A stretch of DNA of 34,692 nt, from the NCBI GenBank assembly GCA_903821975.1, contig CAIJNJ010000042.1:1-34692 (forward strand), written 5' to 3'. The DNA comes from an uncultured Bacteroidota bacterium (GTDB lineage Bacteria > Bacteroidota > Bacteroidia > Chitinophagales > Chitinophagaceae). Positions 27,318 through 34,692 of the stretch are shown here, in pieces. The notes under the pieces were generated by a model, which saw only the letters and a list, made by a program, of their open reading frames with translations, did not search any database and had not been told where the DNA came from. Position 1 is the first letter of the stretch. Each line of letters starts with the position of its first letter. Both the position numbers and the translations under genes were made by a program.

Positions 27318-27680
27318 ATGATCATCACAACTGATACAAAAGGGAAAGCGTCGAAAATTGTTTCTGAAATATTCAAGGACAACGATGCAACATTATCTCT
27401 TAAATTTTCCAGATTGGAATCGGGCAACAACGTTTATCTTTTCAGGTATCCTGTTTTATTTCAAATATCACAGGAAGGAGATGGAACTATAATAGAAAAT
27501 GAGCAGTTAGATATTTTTGCGGCAGGCAAATCAATAGCTGAAGCCAAAAGCGAATTGTCATATCAATTTGACCATACTTATAAAAGGCTGAATGAATTGA
27601 AGGACGCGCAGTTAAGCCCCAAACTTCTATTGGCAAAAGAGTATTTTAATTTTATTATTAAAGCAGTAAGTAATAAATAA
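27318..27680 (+). CDS. Putative antitoxin-like partner of a HicA-like ORF
   Basis: 120 aa; FQISQEGDGTIIENEQLDIFAAGKSIAEAKSELSYQFDHTYKRLNELKDAQLSPKLLLAKEYFNFIIK has the 'ly-aGksieEAleeLkeei..lyeel' pattern of antitoxins near HicA-like genes; directly abuts the toxin-like ORF. Confidence 0.55.
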   Translation: MIITTDTKGKASKIVSEIFKDNDATLSLKFSRLESGNNVYLFRYPVLFQISQEGDGTIIENEQLDIFAAGKSIAEAKSELSYQFDHTYKRLNELKDAQLSPKLLLAKEYFNFIIKAVSNK

Positions 27681-27962
27681 ATATCATCTCTGCCTGCTAA
27701 AAAAGTAATTGCAAGTTTACTTAAAAAAGGTTTTATAGCAAGTGATAGCCACCATCATTATTTTGAGTTTTGGTACAACGGCCAGTTAGTTTCCAGAACT
27801 TATACCAGCCATAGCGGGGGCGATATTGATGACTACCTGATAAGCGCCATGAGAAAGCAATGTTGCATGGACAAAACGTTTTTTATAGACTTTGTGAAAT
27901 GTACCAAATCTGAGGAAGATTACATCAAGGTGCTAATAGATCAAAAGCTTATCATTTTATAG
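27681..27962 (+). CDS. HicA-like toxin-type protein with non-canonical start (ATA) or in-frame stop fusion; absent from the ORF track
   Basis: Translation from 27681: (I)SSLPAKKVIASLLKKGFIASDSHHHYFEFWYNGQLVSRTYTSHSGGDIDDYLISAMRKQCCMDKTFFIDFVKCTKSEEDYIKVLIDQKLIIL*. HicA-like layout: K..i..LlkkGF, H.yf, Sh..gdi.d.li..M.kQc.l.k..F.d.v.C..s.e.Y. Confidence 0.6.
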   Translation: MSSLPAKKVIASLLKKGFIASDSHHHYFEFWYNGQLVSRTYTSHSGGDIDDYLISAMRKQCCMDKTFFIDFVKCTKSEEDYIKVLIDQKLIIL

Positions 27963-27964
27963 GC

Positions 27965-30118
27965 TCACATTATTTTCTCAAGGTCTTCCTGCATAGCTTT
28001 CAGCTCGATGGCACATTTTTCCAAAGAGACCATTTGCGCATCATTGAGCTGGAATGGTGTGGCCCTGTTTTCGTTATATTCGGTGATCTTAAGTTGCATA
28101 TCAGGGTTAAGGCCCGGGAGTTGCTTCATTATCGTATTGAACAAGCCAAGACATTCATTGATCCTTTTTTGCTGTGCGGGGTCGGCAACAATGGCTTGCG
28201 TGGCTTTCTTCTCGTCCTGCTCCAGGTGTATATTATTAAGGTCGCGGGTGATGCGCACATTGTAGGTGATGAGATCGTAGTATACCACCGACTTCTCCTT
28301 GCCGGGATCTTCCATATACCGGTTGAAGGAATCGAAAACGTTACTGTTCTTTGATTCGGATATTCTTTTATACCGCGTCCAGGTTGTGGTGCGCTGCTCG
28401 GAATAAAAGGTACAGATAAAATAATCGTAATTGCTCTGTATAGCATCGGCAAGATGCGAGGGCAGCCACTTTTTATCCCATGTAGGCAGCAGTGCAAATC
28501 CCGAGACCACCGCAAGCAATGCGCCGCCTATTGTACAGAGCGCCCTTGTGACCATAAGGGTATCGTTATATGCCAGCTCTATGTTGAACAGCAATACAAG
28601 ATTGAGTGTGATGACAAAGACGGCAATGGCATACTTCTTCTTGATATAGTATACCATAAGCACGAACGTAAGGAACAAGATGGCTTCCTTGATATGCAGC
28701 CCTGCGGGAAGGTGCAGCAACAAACTGCCCGTGATGCCACCGAGTAATGTACCGATGACACGGTCGCGCGCTTTTTGGAAGGTAGCACCGAAATAAGGCT
28801 GTATCACGATCATGACACTGAACGGCAGCCAGTAGCCGTGGTCTATGTGGAACCATTTGTATAAGAACAGGGCCACGGTAGCAGCGATAGCCGAGCGCAG
28901 CGCATAGCGCGTGGTATGCGAACTGGTATTGAACAACACACGCAGGCTGCTGAACAGGTACTTGGGCCGCAGCACAAAAATTGTTTTCAGGAAGGAGTAA
29001 GACCTATACACCGGTATGTCTTTTCCCATTTGGTCTATACGCAGTATTGCATTTTCCAGAAGGCGCACGGTGCGGTCTGTGAGTTGCAATATCCTGTAAA
29101 TGGCGCGTACCTGGTTTTCGCCGGCAGGTAAGGGATACTGGCGTATGAGCATGGTGAGCTTTTTAAGCCGGTTGATGTGCGATACCGCGAGCAGCTTTTC
29201 TTCGGGTTTCAGCGTAATTACAAATACGGAGATACGGTTTACCGCTTCCTTCATGGCGCTGAAGAGGGTAGCGGCTTTTACACGCAGGGCTTCGTCCAGT
29301 TCACGGATGGAGATGTGCTCCATCTCGTCGCCCATAGCTATGACATTCACAGCTACAAGGCCGGCGGTTTTGCGTAACAGGGCCAACTGGTACTGCTGCT
29401 TGTCTTTGGCATCTACCTGGTGGGCCATACGGCCGTAGAACTCGTATGAGTTGTCGATGGCAGTGCGCACATCTTTTTCTTTAACGAGGATGTCTTCTGC
29501 AAACTCTTTCCTGCTTTTATCGGTGCCGCCACGCGAGATGGTAGTTACCAGCAAGCCTATGGAGCGCCAGATGAGCGCTATCTGTCGCCTGAAAGGCTCT
29601 TCAGCAGGCATTAATAAAGAGGCGAACAAGCCCACGATCACCGGCCACGCTGCACCTATGGCTACCAGTACCAGCCGGTGCTCTATAGCAGGCATGCCCT
29701 TACCCGGGAAGGCATTGCTGAGAATGAACATCATGTACACGCATATAGCGAGTCCGCTGGCCCGGTCACCAATGTTCTTTAACAGCGTAGCGATATAACC
29801 CGCAACGAACATGCTCACCACACTCAGCCATACATTATTGCCGGTTACCGTTCCCAGCGTGGAGAACAACATGGCCAGCACCGCACCCGATAATAGTGTG
29901 CGCACGCGCCATGCGAAGGAGCCTTTCATCTCTACCCATGATACAGCCTCTGCAGTAAGTGTTATCCATAATGCATCGCCAAGCCTGTTGGTAGCAAGGC
30001 CCCATATTACCGGTAAAGTACCGGATAAGGCCATGCGCACGCCCCAGCTGATGAGCGGCTCGAAGCTCTCATTTTGCATGAGCCGGTTTATGCGCTTATA
30101 TGACCGGAGGTAGGACAA
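27965..30118 (-). CDS. FUSC-family inner membrane protein (YccS/aromatic acid exporter-like); TTG start
   Basis: Two hydrophobic blocks around a cytoplasmic region; YALRSAIAATVALFLYKWFHIDHGYWLPFSVMIVIQPYFGATFQKARDRVIGTLLGGITGSLLL is a classic FUSC motif. Confidence 0.9.
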   Translation of the reverse strand: MSYLRSYKRINRLMQNESFEPLISWGVRMALSGTLPVIWGLATNRLGDALWITLTAEAVSWVEMKGSFAWRVRTLLSGAVLAMLFSTLGTVTGNNVWLSVVSMFVAGYIATLLKNIGDRASGLAICVYMMFILSNAFPGKGMPAIEHRLVLVAIGAAWPVIVGLFASLLMPAEEPFRRQIALIWRSIGLLVTTISRGGTDKSRKEFAEDILVKEKDVRTAIDNSYEFYGRMAHQVDAKDKQQYQLALLRKTAGLVAVNVIAMGDEMEHISIRELDEALRVKAATLFSAMKEAVNRISVFVITLKPEEKLLAVSHINRLKKLTMLIRQYPLPAGENQVRAIYRILQLTDRTVRLLENAILRIDQMGKDIPVYRSYSFLKTIFVLRPKYLFSSLRVLFNTSSHTTRYALRSAIAATVALFLYKWFHIDHGYWLPFSVMIVIQPYFGATFQKARDRVIGTLLGGITGSLLLHLPAGLHIKEAILFLTFVLMVYYIKKKYAIAVFVITLNLVLLFNIELAYNDTLMVTRALCTIGGALLAVVSGFALLPTWDKKWLPSHLADAIQSNYDYFICTFYSEQRTTTWTRYKRISESKNSNVFDSFNRYMEDPGKEKSVVYYDLITYNVRITRDLNNIHLEQDEKKATQAIVADPAQQKRINECLGLFNTIMKQLPGLNPDMQLKITEYNENRATPFQLNDAQMVSLEKCAIELKAMQEDLEKIM

Positions 30119-30124
30119 TGTTTA

Positions 30125-30220
30125 GTTGAATGGTTGATAAGTTGATAAGAGATAAGTTGAATGGTTGATAAGAGATAAGTTGATAAGTTGAATGGTTGAT
30201 TGGTTGATAAGTGATGGGTT
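30125..30220. repeat. Degenerate tandem repeat, core GTTGATAAG / GTTGAATG
   Basis: Exact GTTGATAAG at 30133, 30141, 30164, 30179 and 30203. Confidence 0.85.
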
Positions 30221-30227
30221 GAAGTGC

Positions 30228-30280
30228 ATTGAGCCATTAAGCCATTTTGTTATTGAGCCATTACCATCATTGAGCCATTA
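30228..30280. repeat. ATTGAGCCATTA repeat, 3 exact copies (30228-30239, 30252-30263, 30269-30280)
   Basis: Read directly; the third copy lies in the last codons and stop of the TlpA-like gene. Confidence 0.9.
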
Positions 30281-30746
30281 CATTATCAACAATTTTACTT
30301 ATTTGCTTTGTGGTGATGGTGCCTTCAATGAATTTTTTGAATTGCTTGCTGGTAGAAACAATAACGGTGGCGGGAATCGAGCCCTGCCATGAATCGTCGA
30401 TCTTGGGGATGAATGTATTTGGGTTTGTTTCTGAGAGCCAAACGACTTCGGGGGTGATGTTCTTCTTTTTCAGGAACCCTTCCAGCTTGAAGGTATTATC
30501 ACCTTTAAAATCAAGGCTGACGAGCAATACTTTTACCGGCATATTTGCATACTTCACTTGCAATGTATTGAACTCGGGCAGCTCAGCAACACATGGGGCG
30601 CACCATGTAGCCCAGAAGTTGATGATATACAGGGTGTCTTTTGACGAGGTGCGGTGTATGATATCGTCAGCGGTGTACTGGGCAATTTGTGCTTTTGCCG
30701 TAATGGTGCAGGTGATAATTGTAATGAGAAGAATGAATTTTTTCAT
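30267..30746 (-). CDS. TlpA/thioredoxin-like protein (periplasmic)
   Basis: Signal peptide MKKFILLITIITCTITAKA; YIINFWATWCAPCVAELPEFNTLQ (CAPC active site). ORF track start 30803; 30746 fits the signal peptide better. Confidence 0.88.
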   Translation of the reverse strand: MKKFILLITIITCTITAKAQIAQYTADDIIHRTSSKDTLYIINFWATWCAPCVAELPEFNTLQVKYANMPVKVLLVSLDFKGDNTFKLEGFLKKKNITPEVVWLSETNPNTFIPKIDDSWQGSIPATVIVSTSKQFKKFIEGTITTKQISKIVDNVMAQ

Positions 30747-30912
30747 GGATGGCTGAAATTGGAATGGGTAAATGTATGAAGGAATGGCCATCGGGAAAGG
30801 CATCCATGTTTGTATATCGTCATATTTTAAAATTACAAAAACTTGCGGATTCGGCGGATAGTAGTAGCATATAGCCCGTTTTTTTAGGTTTTTATATTAA
30901 GTTTGTTCCCTT

Positions 30913-32451
30913 ATGGACAAGATAGCTTCATTAAAAGAAAAAAATAAACAAGCGCTGAAAGGCGGTGGTGATAAACGTATAGAAGACCAGCATAAAAAAG
31001 GAAAGCTTACTGCACGGGAGCGGTTACAATTATTATTGGACGAGGGTTCTTTTGAAGAGATAGGTAAGCTGGTAACACATCGCAGCAGGGACTTCGGTAT
31101 GGAAAAGGAAGTGTATCCCGGCGATGGGGTAGTGACGGGATATGGAACGGTGAATGGCAGGCTTGTGTACGTTTATTCGCAGGACTTTACGGTGTTTGGT
31201 GGTAGCCTTTCTGAAACGCACGCAGAGAAGATCGTGAAGATAATGGACCTTGCCATGCAGAACGGGGCACCTGTGGTAGGGCTCAATGACAGCGGTGGCG
31301 CGCGTATACAGGAAGGTGTTGTGTCGCTTGGCGGATATGCCGATATATTTTACCGTAATGTAAAGGCATCGGGGGTGGTGCCGCAGATATCTGCGATCAT
31401 GGGCCCATGCGCGGGTGGTGCTGTTTATTCTCCTGCTATAACAGATTTTATACTGATGGTGGAGAACACCTCTTATATGTTCGTGACCGGTCCGAATGTG
31501 GTAAAGACGGTAACACATGAGAATGTGACCAGCGAAGAATTAGGTGGTGCAAATACGCATGCTTCGAAATCGGGGGTGACACATTTTGCATGTGCCAATG
31601 AAGTGGAATGCATAGAACATATCAAGCAGTTGCTGAGCTATATGCCGCAAAACTGCGAAGAGGATGCTCCCGTTTACAGTTATGATATTGCAGATGAGTC
31701 GCGGCCGGGACTGAATAACATAGTGCCTGCAAACCCGAACCAGCCATACGATATAAAAGAAGTAATAGCGGAGATCGCAGATACAGATTCATTCCTTGAG
31801 GTGCATAAACAATATGCAGAGAATATAGTAGTTGGTTTTGCACGCCTCGGTGGCCGCAGCATTGGTATTGTGGCTAACCAGCCTGCATACCTTGCCGGTG
31901 TGCTGGATATCAATTCCAGTAAAAAAGGTGCGCGCTTTGTGCGGTTTTGCGATGCGTTCAATATCCCGTTACTGGTGATCGTAGATGTACCGGGCTTCCT
32001 GCCGGGTACTGACCAGGAATGGAACGGCATTATAGTGAACGGTGCTAAACTGTTGTATGCGCTAAGTGAGGCTACTGTGCCTAAGGTAACAGTGATCACC
32101 CGCAAGGCTTATGGCGGGGCTTATGATGTAATGAATTCAAAGCACATAGGCGCAGATCTTAATTATGCATGGCCTACTGCAGAAATAGCCGTAATGGGAG
32201 CAAAAGGTGCTGCCGAGATCATTTTCAGGAAGGAGATACTGGCTGCGGAGGATAAAGATGCGAAACTGAAAGAGAAGGAAGCTGAATATATAGAGAAGTT
32301 TGCCAATCCATACGGAGCTGCCGCAAGGGGCTTTATCGATGAAGTAATAATGCCCGATGAGACACGCTCAAAACTGATAAAAGGCTTTAAGATGCTGGAA
32401 CACAAAGTGGTAAAGATGCCAAAACGCAAACATGGCAACATACCTCTTTAA
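30913..32451 (+). CDS. Acyl-CoA carboxylase carboxyltransferase (beta) subunit, propionyl-/methylmalonyl-CoA type
   Basis: [153 protein letters not shown]. Confidence 0.96.
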   Translation: MDKIASLKEKNKQALKGGGDKRIEDQHKKGKLTARERLQLLLDEGSFEEIGKLVTHRSRDFGMEKEVYPGDGVVTGYGTVNGRLVYVYSQDFTVFGGSLSETHAEKIVKIMDLAMQNGAPVVGLNDSGGARIQEGVVSLGGYADIFYRNVKASGVVPQISAIMGPCAGGAVYSPAITDFILMVENTSYMFVTGPNVVKTVTHENVTSEELGGANTHASKSGVTHFACANEVECIEHIKQLLSYMPQNCEEDAPVYSYDIADESRPGLNNIVPANPNQPYDIKEVIAEIADTDSFLEVHKQYAENIVVGFARLGGRSIGIVANQPAYLAGVLDINSSKKGARFVRFCDAFNIPLLVIVDVPGFLPGTDQEWNGIIVNGAKLLYALSEATVPKVTVITRKAYGGAYDVMNSKHIGADLNYAWPTAEIAVMGAKGAAEIIFRKEILAAEDKDAKLKEKEAEYIEKFANPYGAAARGFIDEVIMPDETRSKLIKGFKMLEHKVVKMPKRKHGNIPL

Positions 32452-32484
32452 AAACAGTGTAAATGATAGCGGAAGGGGCCGGCT

Positions 32485-32553
32485 CTATGAAGTAAATGCC
32501 AATGAGATGATCAGCAGATAGATAAAGAGTAGGATGAATAGAGTCTTTTTCAT
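32485..32553 (-). CDS. Candidate 22-aa hydrophobic small protein
   Basis: ATGAAAAAGACTCTATTC...TTTACTTCATAG = MKKTLFILLFIYLLIISLAFTS*; below the ORF-track size cutoff. Confidence 0.35.
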   Translation of the reverse strand: MKKTLFILLFIYLLIISLAFTS

Positions 32554-32658
32554 ATTTGTAGGTTTAGAGAGATACATACAATACTAAGGGTGTATATAAC
32601 AATTTCTGTGCCACATTTATGAATTGCAATGCGGAGGGTATATAATACTTATTATGAG

Positions 32659-33837
32659 CTATTCCGGGTTGTTTCTTAAAGCAAGAAAATAGACGATCAC
32701 GACACTTGTAATAACGGCTGTGACCATAAATACAGCAACCGCTCCAAGCCGGTACCAGATAAACCCTGCAAGGCTGCTGGCGATCAGGGTGCAGACACTT
32801 TGGAAGCCGGTATAGGTACCAATGGCGGTAGCCGTATCCTTCCTGTCTGAAATATTGGATATCCAGGCTTTACTGATGCCATCTGTTGCAGCTGCATACA
32901 TGCCGTAAAGAAAAAACAGCACGAAGAACAGGTATAAGTTATGGTTAAAGGCCATACCGAAATACACAGCTGCAAATACCACCAATCCGAATAAGAACAC
33001 GTTCTTCAAGCCCAGACGATCGCCGAGCTTACCCAGCGGGTAGGAAAAGAAAGCATAAACGAGGTTGTAAAAAATGTAGACACCTATTGCATCTGTATCG
33101 CTGAAGCCTTCTGATTTTATTTTTAGCAGCAGGAACATATCCGAGCTGTTGAAGAGGGCGAATAATAATAAACCGATCACTACCTTGCGATAAGCTACAG
33201 GACTTGTTTTCCAGTATTTTATAAAATCTAAAAAATGGGTTTTGGTTTTGTTTTCTTTAGGTTCGTATTTCTTGTCTTTGATCAGGAATGTGCAGGCAAT
33301 AGAGATGATGCCGGGCAGGAAAGCAATAAAGAAAAGGGCTTTATACCGGGCAGGATAAAAATACAGGAACAATAAAGCAATGGCCGGGCCAATAACCGCA
33401 CCCAATGTATCCATGCCTCGATGAAACCCGAACACTTTACCTTTTGTTGCGGTAGTGGCCTCATCTGAAAGCATGGCATCACGTGCGCCTGTTCTGATGC
33501 CTTTCCCAAGACGATCGAGCGACCTGGCGGAGAATATCCAGGCTGTGAAAGTGAACAGGCCCATCATGGGTTTGGAAAGGGCGCTGAGTGCGTAGCCTAA
33601 TCTTACAAACGGGAGCCGCTTACCGGAGTTGTCGGATAGTTTTCCAAAATAGCCTTTGCTGATTCCTGCAGTAGCCTCTGCACAACCTTCCAAAACACCT
33701 ATCAGGAAGATAGAAAAATTTATGCTCCTCAGGTATATCGGGATGATGGGATACAGCATCTCGCTGGATACATCTGTAAACAGGCTAACAAAAGATAACA
33801 GCCATATGGTACGTGTGATCACTTTCACGGGGAGCAA
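32659..33837 (-). CDS. MFS transporter
   Basis: LLSFVSLFTDVSSEMLYPIIPIYL, GKLSDNSGKRLPFVRLGYALSALSKPMMGL, RSLDRLGKGIRTGARDAMLSDEATTATKGKVFGFHRGMDTLGAVIGP. Confidence 0.92.
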   Translation of the reverse strand: MLPVKVITRTIWLLSFVSLFTDVSSEMLYPIIPIYLRSINFSIFLIGVLEGCAEATAGISKGYFGKLSDNSGKRLPFVRLGYALSALSKPMMGLFTFTAWIFSARSLDRLGKGIRTGARDAMLSDEATTATKGKVFGFHRGMDTLGAVIGPAIALLFLYFYPARYKALFFIAFLPGIISIACTFLIKDKKYEPKENKTKTHFLDFIKYWKTSPVAYRKVVIGLLLFALFNSSDMFLLLKIKSEGFSDTDAIGVYIFYNLVYAFFSYPLGKLGDRLGLKNVFLFGLVVFAAVYFGMAFNHNLYLFFVLFFLYGMYAAATDGISKAWISNISDRKDTATAIGTYTGFQSVCTLIASSLAGFIWYRLGAVAVFMVTAVITSVVIVYFLALRNNPE

Positions 33838-33928
33838 ATAATACCTAAAGATGAGACTATTTCAGCACAGGCAGAAGATGTAAGTCCCTTTTTTAAAAAA
33901 CATTTCACATCATTAGATGGCACAGCAC

Positions 33929-33936
33929 TATTTTTG
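33929..33936 (+). promoter_or_regulatory. Possible -7 box (TAnnTTTG) immediately before the GTG start of the UbiA-like gene
   Basis: TATTTTTG 4 nt upstream of the GTG at 33941; no convincing -33 box. Confidence 0.3.
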
Positions 33937-33940
33937 CACC

Positions 33941-34692
33941 GTGAAGTTTATCACCCGCCTTATTGACCTGGTTCTGTATACAAGCCTGTTCACTGCCTGC
34001 TGCGCTACCGGCCTGTGCATGGCTACAGAGCGGCTCATCACCAATGTTTCGCCACCATTAATTAATAAGCTGCATATACTGGTTTTTGGCAGTACGCTGC
34101 TGGTGTACAATACGCCACGAATAATACGGAGATCTAACCTTAAAAGGCTTCAGTACAGGCAGTTATATCATTTCTTTTTTTTCGTGGGAATAATATTGAC
34201 CGGTGTCGGCTTATGGGGACAATTACTTTGGGTGCAGGCTGCTGCTGTAGCATTAGGCATTTTTGCTTTTGCTTATTTTTTACCCATACTGCCATTCAGT
34301 ACTAAAAAGCGGCTCCGGGATTTTGGCGGATTGAAGATCATTGTGCTGGCAAGTGTATGGACCATCGCGACTTCTGTTTTGCCAATGCTCTACTGGCAGA
34401 AAAATATCGGTAGTTACCCTTTCGAAATACTGGTAAGGCTTGTATTCATTTTCACACTGTGCATCATCTTTGATATACGCGATATGCAGACAGACCTGAC
34501 TAACAATATCAGTACGCTGCCTCATAAAGTTGGCATCAGGAACAGTTATCGCCTGATAAATACGGCATTGGTACTCTTGGTTGTTCTGAGCGTTGTTCAG
34601 TATATACGTCATCCATATCCTATGCGGTTTACGGGTGCAATACTTACTGCCGTGATCACGTGGATCGTTGCCCGGTATTTGCAGAAACGGCC
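33941..34692 (+). CDS. UbiA-like prenyltransferase-family membrane protein (partial, runs off the window)
   Basis: Open GTG-initiated frame to the window end: VKFITRLIDLVLYTSLFTACCATGL...LVFIFTLCIIFDIRDMQTDLTNNISTLPHKVGIRNSYRLINTALVLLVVL...; FDIRDMQTD resembles the second Asp-rich UbiA motif. Absent from the ORF track. Confidence 0.7.
   Translation, partial: MKFITRLIDLVLYTSLFTACCATGLCMATERLITNVSPPLINKLHILVFGSTLLVYNTPRIIRRSNLKRLQYRQLYHFFFFVGIILTGVGLWGQLLWVQAAAVALGIFAFAYFLPILPFSTKKRLRDFGGLKIIVLASVWTIATSVLPMLYWQKNIGSYPFEILVRLVFIFTLCIIFDIRDMQTDLTNNISTLPHKVGIRNSYRLINTALVLLVVLSVVQYIRHPYPMRFTGAILTAVITWIVARYLQKR

Noticed and set aside
27849-27962. Short ORF from the first ATG of the HicA-like frame
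   Set aside because: Starting at 27849 would remove most of the conserved domain; homology-like sequence extends back to 27681, so this is unlikely to be the real start.
1-34692. tRNA/rRNA genes, prophage or IS elements
   Set aside because: No tRNA-like T-loop/acceptor patterns noticed, no transposase, integrase or phage structural proteins among the ORFs; a tRNAscan-SE run would be needed to exclude tRNAs formally.

Overview
This is a 34.7 kb chromosomal window from a Bacteroidota genome, probably Chitinophagaceae-like judging by gene content, the GldJ/PorU/PorV proteins and the repeat style. Most of it is ordinary housekeeping sequence: the 3' end of htpG, acs, an FtsX-like permease, rbfA, lspA, zapA, murF, an acyl-CoA carboxylase beta subunit, FUSC and MFS transporters, two M28 peptidases, a GH92 mannosidase, and a core type IX secretion/gliding block (gldJ divergent from porU-porV). 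I see no phage, IS element, CRISPR array, rRNA or tRNA. The points most worth a second look are: (1) a HicA-like toxin/antitoxin-type pair at 27318-27962, whose toxin-like ORF is missing from the ORF track because it has no ATG/GTG/TTG start and begins with ATA directly after the upstream TAA, in the same frame; (2) a 21-nt palindrome inserted in frame in murF (encoding LPAGQAG), related to intergenic palindromes in the same window; (3) a divergent serpin-like lipoprotein at 2847-3887 that nearly matches the serpin signature; (4) an orphan YgiT/MqsA-type zinc-finger antitoxin preceded by a 13-codon ORF that looks like a remnant of its toxin; (5) a roughly 75-bp palindrome-bearing repeat found just 3' of two successive unrelated genes, next to a dense repeat island at 23.2-24.1 kb; and (6) a tandem repeat that includes the stop codon of a TlpA-like gene. 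All family calls come from reading motifs; no database search was run.
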